Below, one piece after another: positions 8,334 to 17,050 of a stretch of DNA of 64,000 bases. The DNA is from Streptomyces sp. CBMA29. GTDB taxonomy: Bacteria > Actinomycetota > Actinomycetes > Streptomycetales > Streptomycetaceae. A model generated the notes under the pieces. The model saw nothing but the letters and a program-made list of their open reading frames with translations, was not told the DNA's origin and did no database searches. The translations under genes were made by a program, and so were the position numbers. Location of the stretch: contig NZ_MECL01000175.1 of assembly GCF_014596445.1 (NCBI RefSeq), positions 1-64,000 of the forward strand, written 5' to 3'. Each line of letters opens with the position of its first letter. The first letter of the stretch is position 1.

Positions 8334-8364
8334 CGGATGTACGGATGTACGGATATATGTACGG
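8334..8364. repeat. Tandem CGGATGTA repeat in a 5' leader
   Basis: Two exact CGGATGTA units followed by a degenerate third copy (CGGATATATGTACGG), 20 nt upstream of the MazF-like start codon. Confidence 0.85.
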
Positions 8365-8446
8365 ACACATCTGCGGACGGCCGGACCGGCCGACACCTGC
8401 CCCGGCCGTGCGCCGCGACAGCGGTGAGTAGTGGCATGCTTGCGCT

Positions 8447-8623
8447 GTGGATACAGCGAAACTTGAACTGGCCGCGCATCGCTACGCCGAGGCCGAGGAC
8501 GCCCTCCAGGCGGCGGCGATCGACCTCAAGGCCGAGAGCGCGGCGGTCCTCGCCAGGGGCGGCGACGAACACGAGGTGGCGGACGCCGTCGGCCGCCCGC
8601 CCGAGGAGATCCGCGAACTGTGA
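8447..8623 (+). CDS. Small helical protein, possible HTH fold
   Basis: A 58-residue protein with a GTG start (MDTAKLELAAHRYAEAEDAL). The composition is almost wholly helical, and the C-terminal part (AVLARGGDEHEVADAVGRPP, residues 34-53) has the spacing of a helix-turn-helix. The codon pattern is GC-rich at third positions throughout, as in real streptomycete genes. It is divergent from the MazF-like gene, and its stop lies in a 15-bp direct repeat (8620-8634 and 8662-8676). The Shine-Dalgarno sequence is weak. It could be a small regulator or an antitoxin-like partner; there is no direct evidence for either. Confidence 0.6.
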   Translation: MDTAKLELAAHRYAEAEDALQAAAIDLKAESAAVLARGGDEHEVADAVGRPPEEIREL

Positions 8624-8680
8624 GCCGCGAGGCGTGAGCCGCCAGTCGTGATCAGCCAGACGTGAGCCGCGAGGCGCCGC

Positions 8681-9523
8681 TCAGAGCTCGCGCCAGCGCG
8701 CGTTGGCCCAGGAGAACAGCCCGAAGGCGATCAGGCCGACCGCGATGAGCACCAGCAGCCACGGGCCGACCGGGGTGTCGGCGAACGAGCGCAGCGTGTC
8801 GTCCATGCCCTTGGACTTGCCCGCCTGGTGCTTGACCGCCGCGGCCACGGCGAATCCGCCGGCCGTGGCGAACAGCGCGCCCCGCGCGGTGCCGCCGAAC
8901 ATGCCGAGGAAGTCCACGGCCTGGCGCTGGCGCCGCGACATCCGGCCCATCTTCAGGTGCTTGTGGAACTTGCGCATGAGGGCACGGACCGCGATCCACA
9001 CACCGGCGCAGAACACGGCGACACCGGCGATGGCGACGATCCACTGGCCGCCCGGCCAGTCGAGCACCTTGGCCGTCACGTCGTCGGTCCTCTTGTCGGT
9101 CGACCCGCTGCCGCTGCCCTTCTCGCCGGCCGCGTAGGCGAGCACCGAGTACGAGACGAAGGCGTAGAAGACGCAGCGGCCCGCGGCCATCGCCCGCTTG
9201 GTCGGCTTGTCGCCGTCGGGTCCCGCCTGTCCGAAGGCCGCTTCCGACAGCCGCCACAGGGCCATTCCGGCCAGGGCTATCCCCAGCAGCCACAGCAGGA
9301 CGTCCCCGAACGGCTTGTGCGCGATCTCGGCGAGCGCGCCGCCGCGGTCGGCCTGTTGGCCTCCGGCGTCGGAGAAGGCGATGCGCACCGCCAGTGCGCC
9401 CACCAGGACGTAGATCACCCCTCGGGCCGCGAACCCCGCGCGGCCCGCGACGGCGACCGCCTTGCTGTCGGCCGCGCGTCTGGCATTGTGCCGGCCCGTC
9501 GATACCGCTGCTTGCGTCTTCAC
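8681..9523 (-). CDS. DUF1206 domain membrane protein
   Basis: A 280-residue protein with six membrane helices arranged as three two-helix DUF1206 repeats. Each repeat begins with a small-residue helix typified by AGRAGFAARGVIYVLVGALA, and the second and third begin at AAGRCVFYAFVSYSVLAYAA and GGTARGALFATAGGFAVAAA. The family is actinobacterial and uncharacterised. GTG at 9523 is preferred because GGGGAAG precedes it; an ATG 12 codons upstream is possible. It lies 39 nt downstream of the BrkB-type gene on the same strand, so the two may be co-transcribed. Confidence 0.82.
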   Translation of the reverse strand: MKTQAAVSTGRHNARRAADSKAVAVAGRAGFAARGVIYVLVGALAVRIAFSDAGGQQADRGGALAEIAHKPFGDVLLWLLGIALAGMALWRLSEAAFGQAGPDGDKPTKRAMAAGRCVFYAFVSYSVLAYAAGEKGSGSGSTDKRTDDVTAKVLDWPGGQWIVAIAGVAVFCAGVWIAVRALMRKFHKHLKMGRMSRRQRQAVDFLGMFGGTARGALFATAGGFAVAAAVKHQAGKSKGMDDTLRSFADTPVGPWLLVLIAVGLIAFGLFSWANARWREL

Positions 9524-9562
9524 ACAGGCCGACTTCCCCGATCGGCGGAGTTGAGGCACCCG

Positions 9563-10648
9563 CTACGGGACGACGTCCCTCGCGTCCCCCGAACCGTCCT
9601 GCGCGGGAAGCGCGACGCCGGGCGCCGGCGGCGGCGCACCGGTTGCCGGACTGGTCGCCGTACCGGCCGGCGAGGGCACGGTCGGCGGGTCGAACCTGAC
9701 GTCGACGTGCTGGAAGCCCTTGAAGACCTCCGTGGCGGCGTACGAGGTGTACACTTCGCGGTCCGCGCGGCTGAGCACCACATTGTCGGTGAACGCGGTG
9801 AGCAGGCTGCGCGGCCAGAGCCGCCGGGCCCGCACCGCCGCCACCTCCGCGGTGAGGACGAAGATCAGCGCGCCGAGGTAGATCCAGGTGATCAGGCCGA
9901 GGACGATGCCGAACAGCCCGTACGTGGCCGTCGCCCCGCGCAGCTCGTGCCGGACGTAGTACGTGCCCGCCCACTGCACGAACTGCCAGGCCAGCGCGGC
10001 GGCCAGCGCCGTACCCGCCGAGGAGCGCAGCCGTACGGTGCCGACCGTGAAGTAGCGGTACGCGAACAGGAGCAGGCCGGTGTTGACGGCCGTGGACAGT
10101 ACGGTCGCGGCGATCCGCAGCAGGACGACGGGGTGGATGCCGAACGCGCGCGCGTCCGACGCGAGCGAGGTCAGCGCGGTGGTGGCGGCCAGGCCCACGC
10201 CGAAGACCCCCACCACCAGCAGGCTGCGCAGCCGGGAGCGCAGGGGGTTCGGCCGGTCGTGGCGCGGCACGGCCCAGATCTTCAGCAGGGTGTTCTGCGC
10301 GGCCTGGGCGACACCGAGGGCGCCGTACAGGCCGCCGATCACACCGGTGGCGACCGCGAGCGTGTTGCCGTGGAACGACTGGACGTTCTCACCGATCTGG
10401 TCGCCGATCACCGGGAACTGGTGCAGGGCCGAGTCGACGACCTGCTTCTGGAAGTGCGCGTCGTTGTGCAGCAGGAAGCCGAGCACCGACACCAGGAGCA
10501 GCAGCAGGGGGAAGACCGACAGGAAGGCGTAGTAGGCGATCAGCGCCGTGAGGTAGCCGCCCTGGTCCTCGGCGAATTTGTACACCACCGCCAGCGGCAG
10601 CCCGAGCCATGTGTGCTCGCGCTGATAGGCGTCGAATCTTCGGACCAT
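9563..10648 (-). CDS. YihY/BrkB family membrane protein
   Basis: A 361-residue polytopic protein of the YihY/virulence-factor BrkB family. The diagnostic first block GGYLTALIAYYAFLSVFPLL is present, followed by about five more helices and the conserved GATATYGLFGIVLGLITWIY segment. The C-terminal 60 residues are a Pro/Ala/Thr-rich cytosolic tail. Members are often misannotated as RNase BN; their true transport or envelope function is unsettled. MVRRFDAYQREHTW is taken as the start since the preceding 17 residues of the open frame are not typical of the family. The 208 nt upstream, to the next response regulator gene, hold no recognisable feature. Confidence 0.87.
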   Translation of the reverse strand: MVRRFDAYQREHTWLGLPLAVVYKFAEDQGGYLTALIAYYAFLSVFPLLLLLVSVLGFLLHNDAHFQKQVVDSALHQFPVIGDQIGENVQSFHGNTLAVATGVIGGLYGALGVAQAAQNTLLKIWAVPRHDRPNPLRSRLRSLLVVGVFGVGLAATTALTSLASDARAFGIHPVVLLRIAATVLSTAVNTGLLLFAYRYFTVGTVRLRSSAGTALAAALAWQFVQWAGTYYVRHELRGATATYGLFGIVLGLITWIYLGALIFVLTAEVAAVRARRLWPRSLLTAFTDNVVLSRADREVYTSYAATEVFKGFQHVDVRFDPPTVPSPAGTATSPATGAPPPAPGVALPAQDGSGDARDVVP

Positions 10649-10856
10649 GCCCACGATCGCCACCAATTCGTCGTCGTCGGGCCTGCCGCCGCACCTCACG
10701 CGGCCTGGTCCCTGTCACGGCGGTTTCCCCGTGAGCGCCGGTACAGACCACGGCTCAGGAGGCGGCAGCGCGGCCGGCCCCGGCCTCAGCGGTGTCCTTG
10801 AGGCGGTGGGCCCGGTCGTGGAGGCCCCTGCCCGCGGTTCCCGGTCGGCTGTGCGG

Positions 10857-11462
10857 TCACAGCCAGCCGCGCTCGCGGGCGAGGCGCGCCGCGACATGGC
10901 GGTTCTCGGCGCCGACCTTGGTGGCGGCGGACGACAGGTGGTTGCGTACGGTGCCGACCGAGAGCATGGCGCGGGCGGCGATGTCGGCGACGGGCGCCCC
11001 CTCCTCGGCCATGGCGAGCAGTTCCGCCTCGCGGGGCGTCAGCGGGGAGTCGCCCGCGGTGATGGCGTCGGCGGCCAGCTCCTGGTCGACGTAGCGTCCG
11101 CCGTCGTGCACGGTACGGATGATGCGGGCGAGCTCTTGCGCGGAGACGGTCTTGGGTACGAAGCCGCGCACGCCCGCGCTCAGGGCGCGCTTGAGCGCCC
11201 CGGCCCCGGCGTGGCTGGTCACGATCATCGTCGCGCAGTCGGGGAGTTCGGTGCGCAGGTGTTCCGCGACGCTGATTCCGTCACCGCGCGGCATCTGGAG
11301 ATCGAGGACGGCGACGTCCGGCCGGTGGGCCCGTGCCATGGCGAGGGCCTCGTCGCCGGAGCCCGCCTCGGCGGCGACGAGGATGTCGTCCTCCAGGGCG
11401 AGCAGCGAGGCGAGCGCTCCGCGGATGAGGTGCTCGTCGTCGGCGAGCAGGACCCTGATCAT
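10857..11462 (-). CDS. NarL-family response regulator of the ABC exporter operon
   Basis: A 201-residue DesR-like regulator. Receiver: acidic pair in VLLADDEHLI, Asp54 in AVLDLQMPRGDG, Thr in MIVTSHAG, Lys in GFVPKTVS. DNA-binding LuxR domain: LTPREAELLAMAEEGAPVAD followed by LSVGTVRNHLSSAATKVGAE. A GGGAGG site lies 6 nt before the ATG, and the ATG overlaps the kinase stop by 4 nt. Given the order exporter ATPase, permease, kinase, regulator in one direction, it most likely controls the exporter, perhaps through the TCATGAC repeats upstream of the operon. Confidence 0.92.
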   Translation of the reverse strand: MIRVLLADDEHLIRGALASLLALEDDILVAAEAGSGDEALAMARAHRPDVAVLDLQMPRGDGISVAEHLRTELPDCATMIVTSHAGAGALKRALSAGVRGFVPKTVSAQELARIIRTVHDGGRYVDQELAADAITAGDSPLTPREAELLAMAEEGAPVADIAARAMLSVGTVRNHLSSAATKVGAENRHVAARLARERGWL

Positions 11463-12802
11463 GGTGTTTCCTCCCACGGGACGGTCACGGTCAGGCGGAA
11501 GACGCCGGCGGAGCGTTCGCTGGTCGTGAGTGTGCCCTGAAGCTGCGTCAGGCGCTCTTCGAGTCCGGCGAGACCGCTTCCGGCGGGCGGGGTCCCGTCC
11601 GCCGTACGGCTTCCCGCCGTGGTGACGGGCCCGCTCCGGTCTCCGGTGTTCCCGGCGCGGTGGCCGCGCCTGCCCCGGTGGTCGCTGCCGTCGTTCTCCA
11701 CGACCAGCGTGACGGCGCCCTCGCCGGTGTCGCGCAGGGACACCTCGCAGCGGGTCGCGTGCTGCGCGTGGCGCAGCACATTGGTGACGGCCTCGCGGAT
11801 GACCCAGCCGAGCGCAGCCTGGATGTCGTCCGGGAGGCGGGCGGCGGGACCGTCGCTGATACGGCAGGGAATCCCGGCGGCCTTCAGCACCGCGCGGGCG
11901 CCCGCGAGTTCGGTGTGCAGGTCCGCGGTGCGGTATCCGCGCACGACGGAACGGATCTCGCGCTGGCTGTCCTGCGCGATGCGCTGCACCTCGTACATGA
12001 GGTCGACGGCCTCGGGGCTGCCGCGTTCCGCGAGCTTGGCGGCCAGTTCGCTCTTGAGCGCCACCACGGCGAGGTTGCGTCCAAGGATGTCGTGCAGGTC
12101 GCGGCCGAAGCGCAGGCGTTCCTCGGCCACGGCCAGCCGGGCCTGGGTCCCGCGGGCCGCGGCCAGCTCCTCGATCAGGAGCACGCTCCAGCCGGAGGCC
12201 CGCAGGGCGAGGGCCATGAACGGGACGAGGAACAGGCTCCCGCCGACGACCACCGCCAGCGACTCCCCGCGCAGTCCGGTCGCGAAGGCGGCGGCCAGCG
12301 AGCCCAGCGTGACGGTCGAGACCAGGGCCGTTCCCGCGCGCAGGGACAGCGCCAGCATGGGCGGGCCCGCGTAGAACATCATCAGCCACAGCAGGTAGGG
12401 CGCGAGGTCCTTCCCCTCGACGCGGTCCTTCGCCTGCAACACGCAGCCGACCGCGACGGCGGCGACCGTGACGGCGGTGTAGAGGGCGGCCAGCGGGTAG
12501 GGGCGGGGCGCCAGGCCGATGTAGGCGCGGAGTCCGGCGCGGGAGAGCAGTACCTGGACGACGACGTGGGCCGCGCCCAGGACCGCGACCGCGATCCGGA
12601 GCGGGCCCACGTCGTTCGTGACGACCCACAGCGTCCACAGGCCCCCCTCGAACAAGGCGAAGCAGGTGAGGGAGTTCAGGGTGTAGCGACGGTAGCGGTC
12701 CGTGCCGTGCCGGTGGCCGAGCCACTCCACCCAGCTCTGCACGCTCGCCAGCCCGGCCGTTCCTTTGGGTCCCGTCGTGGTCCCTGTGGTTCCCGCAGTC
12801 AC
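11459..12802 (-). CDS. DesK-like sensor histidine kinase
   Basis: A 447-residue membrane kinase with five to six helices between residues 42 and 210. HisKA_3 box RFGRDLHDILGRNLAVVALK contains phospho-acceptor His237; the N box is WVIREAVTNVLRHAQ and the G box GSGLAGLEERL. A low-complexity stretch rich in Arg/Gly/Thr (about residues 375-405) lies within the ATPase lid. Membrane-only sensing and linkage to an ABC-2 exporter are typical of systems that respond to membrane fluidity or membrane-active compounds. The GTG start has only a weak GGGGCGAC site and sits directly after a leader of tandem repeats. Confidence 0.9.
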   Translation of the reverse strand: MTAGTTGTTTGPKGTAGLASVQSWVEWLGHRHGTDRYRRYTLNSLTCFALFEGGLWTLWVVTNDVGPLRIAVAVLGAAHVVVQVLLSRAGLRAYIGLAPRPYPLAALYTAVTVAAVAVGCVLQAKDRVEGKDLAPYLLWLMMFYAGPPMLALSLRAGTALVSTVTLGSLAAAFATGLRGESLAVVVGGSLFLVPFMALALRASGWSVLLIEELAAARGTQARLAVAEERLRFGRDLHDILGRNLAVVALKSELAAKLAERGSPEAVDLMYEVQRIAQDSQREIRSVVRGYRTADLHTELAGARAVLKAAGIPCRISDGPAARLPDDIQAALGWVIREAVTNVLRHAQHATRCEVSLRDTGEGAVTLVVENDGSDHRGRRGHRAGNTGDRSGPVTTAGSRTADGTPPAGSGLAGLEERLTQLQGTLTTSERSAGVFRLTVTVPWEETP

Positions 12803-12805
12803 CGT

Positions 12806-12906
12806 CGCCCCTTCGTCCCTTCGTCCTTCGAGTCCTACGGTCCTTCAGTCCTACGGTCCCTCGGTCCTACGGTCCCTCGGTCCTTCGGTCCTTCGAGTCC
12901 TACGTT
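12806..12906. repeat. Degenerate TCCTACGG / TCCTTCGG tandem repeat
   Basis: About 100 nt of pyrimidine-rich 8-14 bp units (CCTTCGTC, TCCTTCAG, TCCTACGGTCCCTCGG and variants) fill most of the gap between the permease stop and the kinase start. Two copies of TCCTACGGTCCCTCGG are exact. Confidence 0.9.
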
Positions 12907-12922
12907 TCCGGCGGCGCGGCGC

Positions 12923-13738
12923 TCAGTGCCGAGGTTCCCAACGGAACCACTTGCGTACGCCGAGGACGGCCACGCCGATCCACACCAGCGCCGTGAGAGT
13001 GAGTCGGAGCTGGTCCGTCCCGTCCACATTCCCCGTCCAGCCGCCGCGCAACAGGTCCATGACCGGGGTGAACGGCAGGAACGCACCGATGCGCGCCATC
13101 GTGTCCGGCAGGGTGTCGCGGGGCAGGAACATCCCCGAACCGGCCATGCTCAGCAGCATGAACGGCAGAAACGTCAGTTGGGCGCTCTCAGCCGTCTGGG
13201 TGAAGGCGGCGGTGAGCGCGGCGCCCACGACCAGCAGCACGATACCGAGGAGCAGGCCGAGGATCAGCAGGTGGGGCGCTGCCGGGGCGGGCATGTCGAG
13301 CAGGACGGCGAGTCCGACGCCGAGCAGCAGGGACTGCGCGATCGCCATCAGGACCGCGGGCAGCGCGCCGCCGGTCAGGATCTCGGCGTCGCGGACCTCT
13401 CCCGAGCGGAGCCGCTTGAGGACAAGGCCCTCGCGGCGGGTGACGTACACGCCGACCATGTTGGTGTAGACCGCGAAGAACAGCGCCATGCCCAGGGCGC
13501 CCGGCACCAGCACGGTGGCGACGGACAGGCCGGTGCCGCCCAGGTCCAGGCTCTTCACGGCGCTGCGCATGGACACGGCGATGACGCCGGGCAGCACGAG
13601 GGCCGTCATCAGGGCGGCCTTGCTGCGGACCAGCAGGATCAGTTCGGCGCGGGCGAGCGCGGCCAGGCGTTCGGTGCTTTTACGGGACCGGCGGGCGCTG
13701 TCCGCGGGCGCGGTGGTCGTCGTGGTCGCGGAGGTCAT
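12923..13738 (-). CDS. ABC-2 type exporter permease
   Basis: A 271-residue permease with six membrane helices. After a Thr/Ala-rich N-terminus come an amphipathic segment (LAALARAELILLVRSKAAL), helices around residues 40-60, 80-100 (ALGMALFFAVYTNMVG), 125-145 and 158-178, and the conserved late loop FMLLSMAGSGMFLPRDTLPD before the final helix. It forms the membrane half of the exporter whose ATPase stop overlaps its start by 4 nt. The family exports antibiotics, lipids or lantibiotic-like compounds; the substrate is unknown. Confidence 0.9.
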   Translation of the reverse strand: MTSATTTTTAPADSARRSRKSTERLAALARAELILLVRSKAALMTALVLPGVIAVSMRSAVKSLDLGGTGLSVATVLVPGALGMALFFAVYTNMVGVYVTRREGLVLKRLRSGEVRDAEILTGGALPAVLMAIAQSLLLGVGLAVLLDMPAPAAPHLLILGLLLGIVLLVVGAALTAAFTQTAESAQLTFLPFMLLSMAGSGMFLPRDTLPDTMARIGAFLPFTPVMDLLRGGWTGNVDGTDQLRLTLTALVWIGVAVLGVRKWFRWEPRH

Positions 13739-14727
13739 CGCGTCGTCTCCTGGAGGTCGTCGGCTCGGTGCTCGTCCCAGCGGTCAGCTCGGCGGTCGGT
13801 ACGGTCGCGGTCCCGGTGGTCGAGGTCCTTGGCGATGTCCATGAACGCCTCCTCCAGCGACGCGGAACGGACGTCGAGGCCGGTCAGTTCGACGCCCTGG
13901 TCACGGGCCCAGCACAGCAGCTCGGTGGTGGTGTGCTGGAGGTCGCGGGTCTCCAGGCGCATCTTCTGCCCGGTGACGTCGTGTGCGGTGACGCCGATCG
14001 ACCGCAGCGGCGGCAGGTCGGCGGGGAAGCGGCCCCAGGGCAGTTCGAAGGTGATCCGCGCGGGCCGCTCGGCGACCACGTCCGCGACGCGTCCGGTGCT
14101 GGCGATCCGGCCCGCGTGCATGATGGCCAGCCGGTCCGCCAACTGCTCCGCCTCTTCGAGGTAGTGCGTGGTGAGCAGCACCGTGGTGCCCTGCCGCTTC
14201 AGCTCTCCGATCAGCTCCCAGGTGTCGTGCCGGGACTGGGCGTCGAGACCGGTGGTGGGCTCGTCGAGGAAGAGCACTTCCGGCCGTCCCAGCAGCGCGA
14301 GCGTGAGGTCGAGGCGGCGCCGTTCACCGCCGGAGAGCTGCTTGACCCGGACCCCGCGTCGCTGCTCCAGCCGCGTCAGCTCCAGGGCCTCCGCCACGGG
14401 CCGGGCGCCGCTGGTGCAGCCCGCCCACATGCCGACGGTCTCCGCGACGGTCAGCTCGGTGGGGAAGCCGCCCTCCTGGAGCATCACTCCGATCCGGGGC
14501 CGCACCGCGGCCCGCTCGCGGTAGGGGTCGGCGCCCAGCACCCGTACCGTTCCCGAACTGGCGGCCGCCTGCCCCTCCAGGATCTCCAGCGTCGAGGTCT
14601 TGCCCGCGCCGTTCGTCCCCAGCAGGGCGAACAGTTCGCCCCGCCCCACGCTGATGTCGACGCCGCGTACGGCCTCGAAGCCGCTGTAGCTCCGCCGCAA
14701 GCCGGTGGTTTCGATGACTGTGTCCAT
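13735..14727 (-). CDS. ABC exporter ATP-binding protein
   Basis: A 330-residue DrrA/CcmA-type ATPase. Walker A GTNGAGKT (37-44), Q loop VMLQEGG (81-87), signature LSGGERRR (131-138, Glu in place of the usual Gln as in many DrrA-like proteins), Walker B VLFLDEP (151-157) and switch His188 (LLTTHYLEEAE) are all present. The C-terminal 100 residues form the DrrA-type extension with SLEEAFMDI, ending in an Arg/Asp-rich tail. First gene of a four-gene operon with two 4-nt overlaps (permease, kinase, regulator). Confidence 0.93.
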   Translation of the reverse strand: MDTVIETTGLRRSYSGFEAVRGVDISVGRGELFALLGTNGAGKTSTLEILEGQAAASSGTVRVLGADPYRERAAVRPRIGVMLQEGGFPTELTVAETVGMWAGCTSGARPVAEALELTRLEQRRGVRVKQLSGGERRRLDLTLALLGRPEVLFLDEPTTGLDAQSRHDTWELIGELKRQGTTVLLTTHYLEEAEQLADRLAIMHAGRIASTGRVADVVAERPARITFELPWGRFPADLPPLRSIGVTAHDVTGQKMRLETRDLQHTTTELLCWARDQGVELTGLDVRSASLEEAFMDIAKDLDHRDRDRTDRRADRWDEHRADDLQETTR

Positions 14728-14771
14728 GTCTCAAGGCTGTCCGCCCGTCGGCGCTTGTGGCCGTGTGGTCT

Positions 14772-14799
14772 GTCATGACTGTTCATGACGAATGTCATG
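14772..14799. promoter_or_regulatory. Three phased TCATGAC repeats upstream of exporter operon
   Basis: TCATGAC at 14773-14779 and 14783-14789, then GTCATG at 14794-14799: copies are spaced 10-11 bp, one helical turn, in the divergent promoter region between the exporter and the phosphotransferase-like gene. DesR/LiaR-type regulators bind such arrays, so this is the likely site of the operon's own response regulator. Confidence 0.6.
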
Positions 14800-14882
14800 G
14801 GCGGGGGCCCGCACGAACCGGGCGGGGCCGCCGCGCCGCACATCGCTCCGGGCGTCGTCCCCGCCCGTGCGAGGATGCCGCC

Positions 14883-15974
14883 ATGCGGTCACGGCTGCCC
14901 CTCGGGGAGAAGTTGCGGGACGAGTTGGGGGCGCCCCGGCGGGGCCGCCGGCTGGGGAGCAGTCCGCGGTCGCGGGTGTGGCGGGCCGAGCTGGCCGGAA
15001 CTCCCGTGGTCGTCAAGCAACTTGTCGACGCGCCCGAGGCCGACGAGAGGTACGCCCGCGAGGTGGCCGCGCTGCGGCTCGCGGGCCGCGTCGATCCGCG
15101 GGTCGTGCCGACGCTGCTGGGCACCGACGCGCGGGAGCGCGTGCTGGTGCTGGAGTACGTGGAGCACCGGCCGCCGCGCGAGGAGTGGATCGTCGACTAC
15201 GCCGGGGCGCTGGCCCGGCTCCACGCGGCGACCAGCGGCGCTGCGGACGACGGCGACGGCAGCGACGGCGACGGCGACGGCAGCGACGGCAGCGACGGCA
15301 GCGACGGCTTGGGCGTACTCGCCGCCTGGTCGGGCCCGGCGCAGGCGGACGTCGGCTCCTTCCTCACGCTCGCCCAGGCCCTCGGCGTCGCCGTACCACC
15401 CGCCGTGCGGGGCGAGTTGGACGACCTCGTGGACCGTACGTCGCAGGCGCGGGGCCGCGCCCTGCTGCACGGCGACCCGTGCCCCGGCAACGACATGCAC
15501 ACCGACGACGGCGTCAGGTTCATCGACTTCGAACAGGCCGCGTTGGGTGACGGAATCGTCGAACTCGCCTATCTGCGCGTCGGTTTCCCGACCTGCTGGT
15601 GCGTCACCGCCCCCGCTCACCCGCTGCTGGAAGCGGCGGAGGCCACGTATCGCGACGCCTGGCGACGGGCGACGGGAACCGACGTCCAGGGCGATCTCAC
15701 CGACGCCTGCGCCGGTTGGCTGCTGCGCGGTGACGCGCTGGTGCAGCGGGCCGAGCGCGGAGCCACCGACCACCTGGCCCGGATTCCTCACCAGGACTGG
15801 GAGTGGGGCACGGTGACGGCGCGTCAGCGTCTGGTCCACCGTCTCGGCGTCGTCGGCCGCATGACCGCCCAAGAGGGCCGTCTGCCGGCCCTCGGCCACC
15901 TGGCTCCCGCGATGCGCGAAGCAATGCTCACGCGCTGGCCCACCCTCCAACCGCCGCCCGCCCGCAGGACGTAG
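14883..15974 (+). CDS. Aminoglycoside phosphotransferase-fold protein
   Basis: A 363-residue protein of the APH/choline-kinase fold. N-lobe: Lys45 in TPVVVKQL and the hinge VLVLEYVEH. C-lobe: Brenner motif HGDPCPGN (196-203) with catalytic Asp198, and the metal-binding DFE (215-217, FIDFEQAALGD). These kinases phosphorylate small molecules (aminoglycosides, sugars, amino alcohols); the substrate cannot be inferred. Residues 121-142 are a pure Asp/Gly/Ser run created by GGCGAC/GGCAGC repeats and lie in a surface loop after the hinge helix. ATG at 14883 is preferred because the longer frame begins inside the exporter promoter. Confidence 0.8.
   Translation: MRSRLPLGEKLRDELGAPRRGRRLGSSPRSRVWRAELAGTPVVVKQLVDAPEADERYAREVAALRLAGRVDPRVVPTLLGTDARERVLVLEYVEHRPPREEWIVDYAGALARLHAATSGAADDGDGSDGDGDGSDGSDGSDGLGVLAAWSGPAQADVGSFLTLAQALGVAVPPAVRGELDDLVDRTSQARGRALLHGDPCPGNDMHTDDGVRFIDFEQAALGDGIVELAYLRVGFPTCWCVTAPAHPLLEAAEATYRDAWRRATGTDVQGDLTDACAGWLLRGDALVQRAERGATDHLARIPHQDWEWGTVTARQRLVHRLGVVGRMTAQEGRLPALGHLAPAMREAMLTRWPTLQPPPARRT
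15246..15308 (+). repeat. In-frame GGCGAC/GGCAGCGAC microsatellite
   Basis: About 63 nt of GACGGC and GACGGCAGC units inside the phosphotransferase-fold gene, encoding the Asp-Gly-Ser run. The length is a multiple of three, so copy changes keep the frame. Confidence 0.9.
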
Positions 15975-16109
15975 AGAACGACGGCTCGCGCTCCGCCGAG
16001 ACGCCGATGGGCCCGCCCCGCCGCGCCCGGCGCAGCGCACGGCAACCAGCCTCGCCGTGCCGACAAGGGCCCCCGCCCCCTCGTCGCCGTCATCGGTCCG
16101 GCCGTGGGG

Positions 16110-16943
16110 TCAGGCTGTCGTGGAGGGCTCCGGGGTGTCCTGGGGGAGGGTGACGGCCAGGGCCGCGAGGACGCCGCCGTCGACCGGGATGTCCGTGCCG
16201 GTGACGAATCCGGCGCGGGTGCCGGCCAGGAAGGCGATCACCTCGGCGACCTCGCGGGGCTGGGCTATGCGGCCTATCGGGTGGCTGCGGCCCCACTCGC
16301 CGAGCAGCCGCCGCACCCCTTCGTCGCTGCCGTCGCTGAACCGGGCCGCCGAGTGGCGCAGCATCGGGGTGTCGACCGAGCCGGGGCAGACCGCGTTGAC
16401 CCGTACCCCGAAGGGGGCCTCGTCCACGGCCATCGACCGGACCAGCGCGTTCAGCGCGCCCTTCGCCGCCGCGTAGGCCGCCACGTTGGACTGCGCGGCG
16501 CGCGACTGCACGGACGAGACCACGACGACGGAGCCGCCGGAGGCGCTGCGCCGCAGGTGGGGCAGGGCGGCGCGGGCGGTCAGGAACACTCCCTTGACGT
16601 TGACGGCGAACACCTCGTCCCAGGTCTTCTCGTCGGTGTCGGCGACCGTCCCGTAACGCTGGATGCCCGCGGAGGTCACCAGCACGTCGAGACCGCCGTA
16701 CTCGCTCACGGTCCGTGCCACCGCCTCGGCGACCGCGTCGGGGTCCGAGACGTCCGCGACGACGGGCAGCGCCCGGCCGCCCGCCTCCGCGATGGCCGCG
16801 GCCGTCTTCTCCGTGTCGTCGGCGTCCACACCGCAGACGGCGACAGCGGCGCCCGACGCGGCCAGCAGTTCCGCGGCGGCGCGGCCGATACCGCTCGATC
16901 CGCCGGTGACCAGCGCGACGCGACCGGCGTGTTCCTCACTCAT
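16110..16943 (-). CDS. SDR family oxidoreductase
   Basis: A 277-residue classical short-chain dehydrogenase. Cofactor motif TGGSSGIG (residues 14-21), the acidic residue in VCGVDADD that suggests NAD preference, TSAGIQ in place of NNAG, catalytic Ser in VVVSSVQ and the YAAAK active-site Tyr/Lys, then the PGSVDTPM loop. Last gene of the glycan operon, 107 nt after the uronate-dehydrogenase-like gene, with a GAGAGGG site. In this context it probably oxidises or reduces a sugar or keto-deoxy sugar acid. Substrate assignment is inference. Confidence 0.85.
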   Translation of the reverse strand: MSEEHAGRVALVTGGSSGIGRAAAELLAASGAAVAVCGVDADDTEKTAAAIAEAGGRALPVVADVSDPDAVAEAVARTVSEYGGLDVLVTSAGIQRYGTVADTDEKTWDEVFAVNVKGVFLTARAALPHLRRSASGGSVVVVSSVQSRAAQSNVAAYAAAKGALNALVRSMAVDEAPFGVRVNAVCPGSVDTPMLRHSAARFSDGSDEGVRRLLGEWGRSHPIGRIAQPREVAEVIAFLAGTRAGFVTGTDIPVDGGVLAALAVTLPQDTPEPSTTA

Positions 16944-17050
16944 ACGTTCCCTCTCCAGTCCCACGTTGTTCGCCAACCGGGGCGCCTGCGCGGCCGGATG
17001 ACCGAAAACTGTTGCCGTCCGAGCTTGCTGCCGACGGCAGGCCCATGTCG

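Noticed and set aside
12806..12906. Possible CRISPR-like array
   Set aside because: Units are 8-16 bp and contiguous without unique spacers, and no cas gene is present. The same holds for the other leader repeats.
14323..14345. LSGGE signature of the exporter ATPase as a defect
   Set aside because: Glu at this position is common in DrrA-type exporter ATPases; all other motifs are intact.
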